The translations under genes and the position numbers were made by a program. Of a DNA stretch of 64,000 bases, positions 43,839-55,039 are shown in pieces (position 1 is the first letter of the stretch; each line of letters opens with the position of its first letter). Below the pieces are notes generated by a model that was not told the DNA's origin, ran no database searches, and was given only the letters and a program-made list of their open reading frames with translations. The DNA is taken from contig NZ_STGX01000001.1 of NCBI RefSeq assembly GCF_004912155.1, forward strand, positions 152,957 to 216,956, in the 5' to 3' direction. The stretch is from Glycomyces paridis (GTDB lineage Bacteria; Actinomycetota; Actinomycetes; Mycobacteriales; Micromonosporaceae).

Positions 43839-43889
43839 CGTTCCCGCCAGGGAACGCACGAGGCCCCGGGCTCGCGCCCGGGGCCTCGT
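43838..43889. terminator. Double hairpin between hpf and the L,D-transpeptidase gene
   Basis: An 8-bp stem (43838-43845 with 43850-43857) touches the hpf stop and is followed by a perfect 14-bp stem (43858-43871 with 43876-43889, TCGC loop). It serves both convergent genes. Confidence 0.75.
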
Positions 43890-43909
43890 CTCACTTCGGT
43901 CAGAGGGAG

Positions 43910-45061
43910 TTAGAGGGCCGAGCCCTCCTGCCATTCGTCCCAGGACATGATCCAGAAGCCCCAGCCGTTGTTCCAGGGCATCTCGCGCGGGGAGCCGACG
44001 ATGTCGACCGGGTCGCCGCGCTGGGCGAGGTGGTAGAACCACTCGGCGTCGGCGTTGCTGGCGTTGACGCAGCCGTGCGAGAGGTTCGCCGAGCCCAGGG
44101 AGCCGTTCCACGGCGCGCCGTGGACGAACTCGCCGGTGATGTTGATGCGGGTGGCCCACTGGACGTCGGTCGAGTAGTAGCCCTCGTCGCCCGGCTCCCG
44201 GCCGGGGGACACCATCGTCTTGTCGGCGAACTTCTCCATCACCAGGTGCACGCCGGTGGCGGTGTAGTACTCCCACTCGGCGCCGGAGCCGCCGCTGATC
44301 GCCATCTCCTTGACGACCTCGCCGTCGACCTCGACGGTCATGGTGTGCGCGTCGAGGTCCACGAAGGAGATCTGCGACTCGCCGATGACCAGCTCGGCCA
44401 CGTAGTCCTCGCCGCCCCAGGTGTCCTCGCCGAGGAACTCGCCCTCGAAGTCGGCGGTGAAGGTCACCGTCTGGTGCGGCTCCCAGTACTCCTTGGTCCG
44501 GTAGATGACCTGGGTGTCGCTGATCCAGCGCCAGGCGCCCTCGTGGCCCTTCTCGGACTCGACGACGAGGTGGCGCTCGACCTCGGCCCGGTCGGGGGCG
44601 GCCTCGCTGAAGTTGACGATGATCGGCGCGCCGACGCCGACCTCCTCGCCCTCGACCACGGGCGTGACGTCGAGGACCTCGAAGCCCGAGCTCTCGCGGG
44701 CCTCGGTGGTGAACTGCTGCTCGAATTCGGTGACGGTGCCGTCCGAGCTGACGGCCTTGGCCACGACGGTGTGCGTGGACCCGGCGTTCATGATCCCCTC
44801 GGAGGTCCAGCTCGTCAGGTCCTCGGAGAACGCGCCCTCGATGGTCTCGGAGCGGTCCGAGGTGACGTTGACCTCTTCGAGGATGCCGTCCACGACGGAC
44901 AGGGAGAACGGCTCGGTCGGGTCCTGCTCTTCTGCGGCGTCCATGGAGACGACCGGAACGATCGGTGCGGGCGTGAACGTCCCGGTCTGGGGAGCGGCGC
45001 AGGCCCCCGCCGCCAGCAGCAGGGACAGCACCGCCAAGGCGCGCACGGGCATGAGCTTCAA
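43910..45061 (-). CDS. Lipoprotein L,D-transpeptidase (YkuD) with Ig-like domains
   Basis: A 383-residue lipoprotein: signal peptide with lipobox LLLAAGAC (lipidated Cys near residue 24), two bacterial Ig-like domains (about 45-250) and a YkuD catalytic domain with the motif HGAPWNGSLG followed by LSHGCVNAS, nucleophile Cys331. It should form 3-3 cross-links in peptidoglycan, like mycobacterial LdtMt2, which has the same arrangement. I use the TTG at 45061 because GGAGG is eight bases upstream and it adds a Lys to the signal peptide; ATG 45052 is the alternative. It is a single gene. Confidence 0.9.
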   Translation of the reverse strand: MKLMPVRALAVLSLLLAAGACAAPQTGTFTPAPIVPVVSMDAAEEQDPTEPFSLSVVDGILEEVNVTSDRSETIEGAFSEDLTSWTSEGIMNAGSTHTVVAKAVSSDGTVTEFEQQFTTEARESSGFEVLDVTPVVEGEEVGVGAPIIVNFSEAAPDRAEVERHLVVESEKGHEGAWRWISDTQVIYRTKEYWEPHQTVTFTADFEGEFLGEDTWGGEDYVAELVIGESQISFVDLDAHTMTVEVDGEVVKEMAISGGSGAEWEYYTATGVHLVMEKFADKTMVSPGREPGDEGYYSTDVQWATRINITGEFVHGAPWNGSLGSANLSHGCVNASNADAEWFYHLAQRGDPVDIVGSPREMPWNNGWGFWIMSWDEWQEGSAL

Positions 45062-45136
45062 AGGGGGTTCCTCCACATAGCGAAGTGACGAGATCACTAT
45101 ATCTTCGACGCGTGGAACCGCCCTGGTGGTTGCACG

Positions 45137-46123
45137 TCAGTCGCTACTGAGCGCGGCCCACAGCAGCGTGTCCCTCCGGCGCCCGCTGACGGTGGGCAGT
45201 CCGCCCCTTTCGACCCCTTCGAGGCGGAAACCGGCCCGGCGCAGCACCGCCTGCGAGGCGGTGTTGTGGAGGTCGGTGCCCGCCCAGACCCGGTCGATGC
45301 CGACCTCGCGGAAGGCCCACCCGGTGACCAAGCGCACCGCGCGGGTCGCGTAGCCGTTGCCGCGGGCCCCGGCCCGCAGGTCGTAGCCGACCATGCCGGT
45401 GCCGACGACGCGCGCCACGTCGTAGAGCCCGATCGTGCCCTGGTACCCGGTGCCGTCGTCGATGACCATGAGGGCGCTGCGTCCGCGCAGCCAGTCCACG
45501 GCCGCGCGCCACTCGCACACCTCCCGGGCCTCGGCGGCGCTCGGCGGCAGCGGCAGGGCCGCCCCGGCGTACACGTCCGGGCTCGACCGGTGGCGCAGGT
45601 GCGCCTCGTAGTCGCCGGGGGTCAGGGGCCGCAGCGCGATCGTGCCGTCGCCGAGGGTCCCGCCGGGCAGGTCGGGCAGGACGCGCGGCGTGGGCCCGGG
45701 GCCGTCGGCCGGGAGCAGGCCGAGGACGAGCGCTTCGGTGCCGTCCCAGGCCGCGCCGCGCGAGACGCCGCTGTCGGGCCGGAAGCCCGCGCGCAGGGCG
45801 GCGCGGATCGCCGCCTGGTCGCGCACCGGCGGACGCACCTCGACCCGCCGCGCGCCCGCGGCGAACAGGCCCGGCGCGGCGGCCTTGAGCATCCGGGCGC
45901 CGAGCCGGTCGCCGCGCCGCTCGGGCTCGACCCAGAACCGGACGCTGACCACGCCGTCGTCCGCGCCGAAGGCCAGGGCGCCCCAGACCGCCTCGTCGGC
46001 CGGGCCGGTGGCGACCGCGTGGGGCTCGAAGGGGGCGCTGTCGGCGCCGCGGTCGATCTTGACGTGGTCGGGGGCCGGACGCAGCGCGAACGCCGTCGTC
46101 TCGACGGGTTCGAAGAAATGCAC
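45137..46123 (-). CDS. Double-domain GNAT acetyltransferase
   Basis: A 328-residue protein made of two GNAT folds. The first (about 1-130) keeps the acetyl-CoA loop region only weakly (EPERRGDRLGARMLKAAAP). The second (about 155-328) is canonical for the RimJ/RimL type, with YDLRAGARGNGYATRAVRLV and NTASQAVLRRAGFRLEG. One domain may be catalytic and the other structural. The substrate is unknown. It begins with a GTG 72 bases after the end of the next minus-strand gene, which is also a double GNAT. Confidence 0.8.
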   Translation of the reverse strand: MHFFEPVETTAFALRPAPDHVKIDRGADSAPFEPHAVATGPADEAVWGALAFGADDGVVSVRFWVEPERRGDRLGARMLKAAAPGLFAAGARRVEVRPPVRDQAAIRAALRAGFRPDSGVSRGAAWDGTEALVLGLLPADGPGPTPRVLPDLPGGTLGDGTIALRPLTPGDYEAHLRHRSSPDVYAGAALPLPPSAAEAREVCEWRAAVDWLRGRSALMVIDDGTGYQGTIGLYDVARVVGTGMVGYDLRAGARGNGYATRAVRLVTGWAFREVGIDRVWAGTDLHNTASQAVLRRAGFRLEGVERGGLPTVSGRRRDTLLWAALSSD

Positions 46124-46195
46124 GCACTCAGAAAAGCAGGCCGGGGAGGGCGCGTCAACCGTTTGCGAGGTTCGAATGGGCGGCGCCGGAGCGGG

Positions 46196-47317
46196 TCAGC
46201 CCAGGTCGGCGGGGAAGAGGCTGCCGATCCAGGAGTCGACCCGGCCGTCCGCGCCGTGGCGCAGACCCCGGCCGACCCCCTCGACGGTGAACCCGGCCTT
46301 CTCGGCGACGCGGCGCGAGGCCTCGTTGCCGACGACGGCGCGCCAGGCGATCCGCTCCAGGGCCAGCTCCTCGAAGCCGAGGCGGCACAGGCGCCGCACC
46401 GCGGCCGTGGTCCAGCCGCGCCCGCGCGCCCACGGGGCGCAGAAGTAGCCGAGCTCGGCCTCGCCGGGGGCCTTGAGGACGAGTTCGACTGAGCCGCAGT
46501 AGCGGTCGTCGGCGTCGGCGAGCGCGTAGAGGACGGTCTCAGCGCGGTCGCGGCGGCCGCGGCTGAAATCGAGCCAGGCGTCCGCGTCGTCCCTCGTGTA
46601 CGGGTTCGGCAGGCCGCCGACCCAACGCTGCGTCTCGGGGTCGGCGCAGGTCGCTGCGAGGTCGCCGAGGTCGGAGCGCTGGAGGGGCCGCAGCCGCAGC
46701 CCGGCGGCGCCGGTGTCGAGCACCGGTTGGGGCGCCGTGAAGAACGCCGCCTGCCGCTTGGCGACCGCGTAGTGCCACGGCGGGTTCTCGGGACCGCGGA
46801 CCTCGCCGGGGAGAATGCCGCCGACCCAGCAGTCGCGGGAGGTCCCGCGCTGGTTGACGCCGCTGCGGGCGATCCCCTCGACGGTGAAGCCGGTGCGCAG
46901 CGCCGCGAGTCGCGAGGCGTGGTTGCCGACGATGGCGTCCCAGGCGATCCGCTTGGCGCCCAGGCGTTCGAAGCCGAAGGCGACGGCGGCGCGGATGGCG
47001 CGCTGCGCGACGCCGCGCCCGCGGGCCCACGGCGCGGTGACGTACGTGATCGTCAGTTCCGAGGGGAAGGACTTCGTCAGCGCCATCGAGCCGACGAGGG
47101 CGCCGTCCTCCTCGACCGCCCACCGCGGGTTGCCGCCCTGCCAGTGCCGCACCTGCATCGACACGAACCGGTCGCGGGCGGGCCCGCCCCAGGGCAGGGG
47201 CATGACCAGGTAGCGCTCGATGAGGGGATCGGCGTAGATCCGGGCGAGGTCGGCGAGGTGCCGCTGCTCCCAGGCGACGAGCCGCAGGCCGTCGGCGTCG
47301 AGGGTGACGGGTTCCAT
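46196..47317 (-). CDS. Double-domain GNAT acetyltransferase (RimJ/RimL type)
   Basis: A 373-residue protein with two similar RimJ/RimL-type GNAT domains, both with a recognisable acetyl-CoA loop: TAPWARGRGVAQRAIRAAV (first) and CAPWARGRGWTTAAVRRLC (second), each followed by the NHASRLAALRTGFTVEG or NEASRRVAEKAGFTVEG block. The internal similarity shows an intragenic duplication. The acceptor is unknown. I start at ATG 47317 (MEPVTLDADGLRLVAW); in-frame starts at 47347 and 47392 add non-conserved residues. It is divergent from secA. Confidence 0.82.
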   Translation of the reverse strand: MEPVTLDADGLRLVAWEQRHLADLARIYADPLIERYLVMPLPWGGPARDRFVSMQVRHWQGGNPRWAVEEDGALVGSMALTKSFPSELTITYVTAPWARGRGVAQRAIRAAVAFGFERLGAKRIAWDAIVGNHASRLAALRTGFTVEGIARSGVNQRGTSRDCWVGGILPGEVRGPENPPWHYAVAKRQAAFFTAPQPVLDTGAAGLRLRPLQRSDLGDLAATCADPETQRWVGGLPNPYTRDDADAWLDFSRGRRDRAETVLYALADADDRYCGSVELVLKAPGEAELGYFCAPWARGRGWTTAAVRRLCRLGFEELALERIAWRAVVGNEASRRVAEKAGFTVEGVGRGLRHGADGRVDSWIGSLFPADLG

Positions 47318-47429
47318 AGGCACCGATTGTGCCGCACCGGCTGGCATGGGGGCCAGCCGCTGCCTACGCGTAGTATTGGGCGGGAAATCCACCCGATCTG
47401 GTCAAGACCTTGCTGGGAGCTGATCCTCC

Positions 47430-50336
<2,907 letters not shown>

Positions 50337-50341
50337 CCTCC

Positions 50342-50839
50342 ATGACGCGCATCTACATGCCGGCGGACGTCGCGATGCTGGCCCGCCTCGCCGAGACCGG
50401 CGAGGTGAGGCCGGTCGCGGCCGTCCACACGGTGACCTCCTGGCTCCGGGGCGAGGCCCCGGGCGCCGACGTGGAGGACCTGGAGTACACGGCCTTCGCC
50501 GACGCGGCGACCGCCTCGGTGGCGCTGCTCGCCGGGTCTGAGGGTGCACTGTTGAAGGGTGCGCTGTCGAAGGGTGCGCGCCGGGTGGTGATCTCGGCCG
50601 ACGTGCCCGACAAGCTCGTGGCCGAGCGGCCCGGCGGGACCGGGGCCGACTTCGAGGGGAGCGTCAAGCTCAAGCGGGTCGCGGCGGTCCACGTGGACGA
50701 CGCGGACGCGGCCGCCGAGATCGCGGCGGCGCTGGCCTCGGGCGAGGTCGACCTGGAGCTCATCGAGGCGAACGTCCTCGACTGGTACGCCCCGGCCGAG
50801 ATCCCCGACCTGCTCGCGGCGCTGTCCGCGCCGACCTAG
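50342..50839 (+). CDS. Conserved actinobacterial protein of unknown function (DUF6912-like)
   Basis: A 165-residue soluble protein starting MTRIYMPADVAMLARLAETG, tightly linked to secA (five-base gap), as commonly seen in actinobacteria. It alternates predicted helices and strands (RRVVISADVPDKLVAE and AAVHVDDADAAAEIAAALAS). No catalytic motif is recognised. Residues about 64-78 (GSEGALLKGALSKGA) are encoded by three in-frame units of a 15-bp minisatellite, probably an insertion in a loop. The family name is from memory of the secA neighbourhood and moderately sure. Confidence 0.75.
   Translation: MTRIYMPADVAMLARLAETGEVRPVAAVHTVTSWLRGEAPGADVEDLEYTAFADAATASVALLAGSEGALLKGALSKGARRVVISADVPDKLVAERPGGTGADFEGSVKLKRVAAVHVDDADAAAEIAAALASGEVDLELIEANVLDWYAPAEIPDLLAALSAPT
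50530..50574 (+). repeat. 15-bp minisatellite, three in-frame coding units
   Basis: Units at 50530, 50545 and 50560 (for example TGCACTGTTGAAGGG and TGCGCTGTCGAAGGG) share period and pattern with the intergenic array at 36389-36461 and encode five residues each. Confidence 0.6.
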
Positions 50840-50855
50840 GAAGCGCCATAGCGGG

Positions 50856-50861
50856 TACCAT
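50856..50861 (+). promoter_or_regulatory. -10 element of a leaderless vapBC mRNA
   Basis: TACCAT fits TANNNT and lies seven bases before the ATG at 50869, with no ribosome site between. The surrounding CATATG and TATG strings form short inverted repeats that the VapB ribbon-helix-helix protein could bind. Confidence 0.45.
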
Positions 50862-50868
50862 ATGTTGT

Positions 50869-51117
50869 ATGAGCGAGCAGCAGCGGAAGACGACCACCTA
50901 CCTGCGCGAGACCGATATCTGGCGACTTGATGCCCTGGCTCGGAAACAAGGGCTGACTCGAGCTGAACTGCTACGGCGCATCGTGTCCGAATACGTCGAG
51001 GACCACCGCCCGGAGAAGGAGCCGTTGCCGGTGTTCGACCTCGGTGAGCCGATGTCGGTGGCGGAACAGGAGCGGGCCCTCACCGAGGCTTTGGAACGCA
51101 AGGCGGGCCGTCGGTGA
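50869..51117 (+). CDS. vapB: VapB-type ribbon-helix-helix antitoxin
   Basis: An 82-residue protein with an N-terminal ribbon-helix-helix (KTTTYLRETDIWRLDALARK, then RAELLRRIVSEYVED) and a flexible acidic C-terminus (EPLPVFDLGEPMSVAEQE) of the kind that wraps around a PIN toxin. It overlaps the toxin gene by four bases. It should neutralise the toxin and repress the operon. A -10 seven bases upstream of the ATG points to a leaderless transcript. Confidence 0.82.
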   Translation: MSEQQRKTTTYLRETDIWRLDALARKQGLTRAELLRRIVSEYVEDHRPEKEPLPVFDLGEPMSVAEQERALTEALERKAGRR

Positions 51118-51548
51118 TCGTCATCGCCGACACGTCGGCGCTGCTGTCGGCGTTCGGCAGGGCCGAGCCCCTGCATGATGCGGCGGTCGCGGTGCTCAAC
51201 GCGGAGACGTTCGTGCTGTCGCCGATGGTGCTGACCGAACTGCACCATCTCGCCTATAAGCGGAGCGGCTTCGAGACCGCCCGCGCCATCATGGGGGCGC
51301 TTCTCGGCAGGCTCGCAGACGGTGATGATGTCCTGGGCGCGATCACGCTTGACCGGCTGCGATCGGCGCACGAGGTCCAGGGCAAGTACGCGTCGCTCGA
51401 GCTGGACCTGGCCGACTGCATCGGCGTGGTCCTCGCCGACGAGTACCAGACCGACCGGATCTTCACCTTGGACCAGCGGGACTTTCGAGCGGTCAGGCCG
51501 CTGACGCCGAAGTTCGACGCGTTCAAGATCCTTCCGGCGGACTGCTGA
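51114..51548 (+). CDS. vapC: PIN-domain ribonuclease toxin, VapC type
   Basis: A 144-residue PIN domain with the acidic metal site: Asp in ADTSALLSAFG, Glu in LTELHHLAYK, Asp in LELDLADCIGVVLADEY and Asp in FTLDQRDFRAV. It starts with a GTG inside the last codons of the antitoxin gene, the standard type II toxin-antitoxin organisation. It should cleave tRNA or other RNA when freed from the antitoxin. No mobile element flanks the module. Confidence 0.87.
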   Translation: MIVIADTSALLSAFGRAEPLHDAAVAVLNAETFVLSPMVLTELHHLAYKRSGFETARAIMGALLGRLADGDDVLGAITLDRLRSAHEVQGKYASLELDLADCIGVVLADEYQTDRIFTLDQRDFRAVRPLTPKFDAFKILPADC

Positions 51549-51567
51549 GGCTCCGGCCGGTACCGGA

Positions 51568-52512
51568 TCACCCGTGCTCGGCGGCCTTCGCGGCCGCGCG
51601 CTGCGCGGCGACGGCGGTCTGCTTGGGGGCCTTGGGGATGAGCAGACCGTAGGCGAGGACGGCGCAGAACGCGCCGGCGAACATGGCGGTCATCGAGCCG
51701 TTGTACTGCCACTGGAAGCTCACGCCGAGGAAGGCCTCGTCGAGCGGGGAGACCTGGTCGAGGCCGACGGCGAGGAGCACTTCGACGCCGATCTGGGCCA
51801 CGATGGTGGCGACGAGCCAGATCCCGCCGGGCATGGCCCCGGCGAGCAGGTGGCCGAGGAGTTTCGTGCCGGACCGCTTGCGGCGCAGGTAGACGAATGC
51901 GCACAGGCCGCAGGCGAGGCCGGCGACGAACGGGATGGTGCGGCCGAGGGCGCCGTACTCGTCGAGCGGGTCGGAGAACAGGCTCACCGAGGAGGCGGCC
52001 TCGAACAGGCCGCGCGCGAACATGAGGAGCAGGAGCAGCAGCGTCGCGCTGAGCCCGGCGACCACGGGGACGGCGTGGCGCGGCAGCGAGAACAGGCCGC
52101 CGACGATCGCGGAGCCGAACAGGACCGCGGCGAGGACGAGCGCGATCGAGGGGTCGACGCCGAAGCTGAGGTAGGCGACGACCGCGGCGGCGAGCGCGAC
52201 GACGGTGAAGCCGAGTGTGGCGGTGGCCGCCCGCGGCCAGTGCCGGATCAGTCGGGGGGCCGCGACGCCCGCGACGGCGCCCGCGAAGGCGGCCGTGATG
52301 ATGGGGCTGAAGAGGCTGTTCGCCAGGAGCATGACGCCGGTGTCGTCGAGGCCGTCGGCCATGCCGGTGAGGCGGTGCAGCGAGTAGACGACGCCGCCGA
52401 GGGAGAGGGCCGCGCAGGCCCCGAGCACCCACAGGGCGATGCGGCCGGGCCGCGGTGCGGGCGCGGCGGTCGGCTCGGCGGTCTCGGCCTGCGTTTCCTG
52501 CGTCTTGGTCAC
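51568..52512 (-). CDS. Multi-pass membrane protein of unknown function
   Basis: A 314-residue protein with an acidic/Thr/Pro N-terminus (about 1-22) and eight to nine predicted helices, the first being IALWVLGACAALSLGGVVYS. A basic loop (YLRRKRSGTKLLG) and a Lys/Ala tail (KAPKQTAVAAQRAAAKAAEH) are cytoplasmic. No family signature is recognised. It is convergent with vapC and divergent from pruA. The GTG at 52512 is the start. Coding is clear from length and hydrophobic pattern; no function can be offered. Confidence 0.75.
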   Translation of the reverse strand: MTKTQETQAETAEPTAAPAPRPGRIALWVLGACAALSLGGVVYSLHRLTGMADGLDDTGVMLLANSLFSPIITAAFAGAVAGVAAPRLIRHWPRAATATLGFTVVALAAAVVAYLSFGVDPSIALVLAAVLFGSAIVGGLFSLPRHAVPVVAGLSATLLLLLLMFARGLFEAASSVSLFSDPLDEYGALGRTIPFVAGLACGLCAFVYLRRKRSGTKLLGHLLAGAMPGGIWLVATIVAQIGVEVLLAVGLDQVSPLDEAFLGVSFQWQYNGSMTAMFAGAFCAVLAYGLLIPKAPKQTAVAAQRAAAKAAEHG

Positions 52513-52706
52513 GGGCCCAGAGTACGTACACCCGTGAGGGCCGCTGCGTCACACCGGACGCTTGCGGCGACGCGCGCGCCAGTTCTCGTCGCAGCAGGTC
52601 GCAGGCCCGGAACTGTGCGAGGATGGCGGCAAGGCGACGCATCTTGTAGCCTCGTTATCAAAGACATGAAATCGCAGTAGCCATCGAATCAATGGGGAGG
52701 GGTGCG

Positions 52707-54332
52707 ATGGACGCCTTGTTTACAGTCCCGACGCCGCAGAACGAACCGATCAACTCGTACGCGCCGGGCAGCCCGGAGCGCGAGAGCCTCCAGAAGAAGC
52801 TCGTCGAGCTCGCCGGCACGCAGCTCGAACTGGACCTCAACCTCTCGGGCGAGTGGCGGCGCAGCGCGGGCGCGGAGATCAAGGTCGTCCAGCCGCACAA
52901 CCGCGCCCACGTCCTCGGCGTCACCCGCGAGGCCACCGAGGCCGAATGGGCCGGGGCCGTGGCCGCCGCCAAGGCCGCCCGCCACGACTGGGTCCGCACC
53001 GACTTCGCCGACCGCGCCGCGATCTTCCTGCGCGCGGCCGACCTCATCGCCGGGCCCTACCGCGACGCGCTCAACGGCGCGACCATGCTCGGCCAGTCCA
53101 AGACCGTCGCCCAGGCCGAGATCGACTCGGCGTGCGAGCTCATCGACTTCCTGCGCTTCAACGTCGGCTTCGCCGAGGGCCTCTACCGGCAGCAGCCGAT
53201 CTCCTCCAAGGGCATCTGGAACCGCACCGACCACCGCCCGCTCGACGGCTTCGTCCTGGCGATCACCCCCTTCAACTTCACCGCGATCGCCGGGAACCTC
53301 CCGACCGCCCCGGCGCTCATGGGCAACACCGTCGTGTGGAAGCCCTCGCCGACCCAGCAGTTCGCGGCGCATTTCGTCATGAAGGTGCTCCTGGAGGCGG
53401 GCCTGCCGCCGGGCGTCATCAACATGGTCACCGGCGTCGGTCACGCCAGCGAGGTCGCCCTGCTCGACCCCGACCTCGCCGGCATCCACTTCACCGGCTC
53501 CACCAAGACCTTCCAGCACCTGTGGAACACCGTGGGGCGCAACATCGCCGGGTACCGCACCTACCCGCGCCTGGTCGGCGAGACCGGCGGCAAGGACTTC
53601 ATCGTCGCCCACCCCAGCGCCGACCTGCACAGCCTCGCCGTCGCGATGGTGCGCGGCGCGTACGAGTACCAGGGCCAGAAGTGCTCGGCGCTCTCGCGGA
53701 CCTACGTGCCCGCGTCCCTGTGGCGCGGCGGCCTCAAGGACGCCGTGGTCGGCATGACCGAGGACATCACCTACGGCGACGTCACCGACTTCGCCAACTT
53801 CGGCGGCGCCGTCATCGACGAGCGCGCCTACGCCAAGCACACCGCGCTCTTCGAGCGCCTGCGCGGCGACGCGAAGGCCACCGTCGTCACCGGCGCCACC
53901 GCCGACGACTCGCAGGGCTTCTTCGTGCAGCCCACCCTCGTCGAGGCCACCGACCCGACGCACGAGCTGTTCACCGAGGAGTACTTCGGGCCGATCAACG
54001 GCGTCTACGTCTTCGACGACGCCGACTTCGACGCCGTGGTCCGCCAGGCCGCCGACGTCGCCCCGTACGCGCTCACCGGCGCCGTCTTCGCCACCGACCG
54101 GGCCGCGATCGCCCGCGCCGGCGAGGAGCTGCGGTTCGCCGCCGGCAACTACTACATCAACGACAAGCCCACCGGCGCCGTCGTCGGCCAGCAGCCCTTC
54201 GGCGGCTCCCGAGGCTCGGGCACCAACGACAAGGCCGGCTCCTGGCAGAACCTCGTGCGCTGGATCAGCCCGCGCTCGATCAAGGAGACCTTCGTCCCGC
54301 CCACCGACTACCGCTACCCCCACCAGGGCTAG
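52707..54332 (+). CDS. pruA: L-glutamate gamma-semialdehyde (P5C) dehydrogenase
   Basis: A 541-residue aldehyde dehydrogenase of the PruA/RocA group, oxidising P5C semialdehyde to glutamate with NAD in proline catabolism. The catalytic Cys326 lies in YQGQKCSALSRTYVP; the general-base Glu is in RLVGETGGKDF, and the C-terminal NYYINDKPTGAVVGQQPFGG is diagnostic. ATG 52707 follows a GGGGAGG ribosome site. It is a single gene here; the proline dehydrogenase partner is not in the window. A classic intrinsic terminator with four T follows. Confidence 0.95.
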   Translation: MDALFTVPTPQNEPINSYAPGSPERESLQKKLVELAGTQLELDLNLSGEWRRSAGAEIKVVQPHNRAHVLGVTREATEAEWAGAVAAAKAARHDWVRTDFADRAAIFLRAADLIAGPYRDALNGATMLGQSKTVAQAEIDSACELIDFLRFNVGFAEGLYRQQPISSKGIWNRTDHRPLDGFVLAITPFNFTAIAGNLPTAPALMGNTVVWKPSPTQQFAAHFVMKVLLEAGLPPGVINMVTGVGHASEVALLDPDLAGIHFTGSTKTFQHLWNTVGRNIAGYRTYPRLVGETGGKDFIVAHPSADLHSLAVAMVRGAYEYQGQKCSALSRTYVPASLWRGGLKDAVVGMTEDITYGDVTDFANFGGAVIDERAYAKHTALFERLRGDAKATVVTGATADDSQGFFVQPTLVEATDPTHELFTEEYFGPINGVYVFDDADFDAVVRQAADVAPYALTGAVFATDRAAIARAGEELRFAAGNYYINDKPTGAVVGQQPFGGSRGSGTNDKAGSWQNLVRWISPRSIKETFVPPTDYRYPHQG

Positions 54333-54344
54333 CGCACGCGAGAG

Positions 54345-54374
54345 GGGCCCGGATCGCTCGATCCGGGCCCTTTT
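54345..54374 (+). terminator. Intrinsic terminator of pruA
   Basis: A 12-bp GC stem (GGGCCCGGATCG at 54345-54356, complement at 54359-54370) followed directly by TTTT. The T-run merges into the -10 element of the next gene. Confidence 0.85.
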
Positions 54375-54379
54375 ATGCT
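54374..54379 (+). promoter_or_regulatory. -10 element of a leaderless DUF397 mRNA
   Basis: TATGCT lies six bases before the ATG at 54386 and there is no ribosome site. The hexamer begins in the terminator T-run. Confidence 0.4.
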
Positions 54380-54385
54380 TGGGCC

Positions 54386-54682
54386 ATGACGAAGCGTGAG
54401 CACCCGCTCAAGGGCGAATTCGACACTGCCACGGCCCGTTGGGAACGCACCACCCACGAGGACGGCGCTCCCGCCGCGCTCGAGATCGGCTACGCCGACA
54501 ACGGGATGGTCGCCCTGCGCATGGCCGAGGACCCCGAGGGGGACATCCTCATCTACACCCCGTCCGAGTGGGAAGCCTTCGTCGAAGGCGTCCGCGACGG
54601 CGAGTTCGACATCGAGACCTGGGACGACGAACCCATTGTCGAGATCATCGACGACGAGGACGGCACGCCCGCCGGACGCTAG
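54386..54682 (+). CDS. DUF397 domain protein
   Basis: A 98-residue acidic protein with a DUF397 core: VALRMAEDPEGDILIYTPSE followed by WEAFVEGVRDGEFD. DUF397 proteins in actinobacteria normally lie beside an XRE-type regulator of the Scr1 group and may bind it, but no such regulator is adjacent here. The N-terminal third (KREHPLKGEFDTATARWERT) aligns poorly with the family and the C-terminus is very acidic (DDEPIVEIIDDEDG). It lies between pruA and the S8-sigma-CHAT cluster, with its own terminator. Confidence 0.75.
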   Translation: MTKREHPLKGEFDTATARWERTTHEDGAPAALEIGYADNGMVALRMAEDPEGDILIYTPSEWEAFVEGVRDGEFDIETWDDEPIVEIIDDEDGTPAGR

Positions 54683-55039
54683 CCGCACCCGCCCGAATCA
54701 GCGCGACCGCGCCGACCGCCCAGCGGACGGCGCGGTCGCGGTGCGTCCGCACCCCTACCGCCCCCGGGTGAACGCACTGCCGACCCCGGTGCGAACGTGC
54801 CAATCTGGAATTCACCCCCGACGCCTTGTATCCCGCCGGACGCCGAGGACTCTTGCCTGGTGAATGCCGTGATATCCGCCCAGCCCGTGGCGATCGCGGC
54901 ATTCCGGGCCCGAGTGCCTCCCGACCGCGGCGCCGGCGTGTACCCCACGACCGGCGGAGGATGAGGAGAATCGTTCGAGAAGGATCCCCCTCCTCGGTTG
55001 ACAACCGAATAGACCCCTAGAGAAGCAGAGGAGCTCCCC
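54683..55039. other. Intergenic region upstream of the S8-sigma-CHAT operon
   Basis: About 357 bases. A terminator occupies 54702-54740. TTGACA occurs at 54998-55003, 37 bases before the S8 start, but with no -10 hexamer at 16-19 bases. If a promoter is here it may need the cluster's own sigma factor. The S8 ribosome site is GAGGAG at 55028-55033. No small ORF looks coding. Confidence 0.45.
54702..54740 (+). terminator. Terminator of the DUF397 gene
   Basis: A perfect 13-bp stem (CGCGACCGCGCCG at 54702-54714, complement at 54728-54740) with a 13-base loop, 20 bases after the stop. Confidence 0.65.

Noticed and set aside
54826-55020. Small plus-strand ORF before the S8 protease as a possible pore-forming effector
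   Set aside because: Arg/Pro-rich translation with no hydrophobic helix and no ribosome site.
54998-55026. TTGACA before the S8-sigma-CHAT operon as a standard housekeeping promoter
   Set aside because: No -10 hexamer at 16-19 bases; the hexamer alone is not enough.
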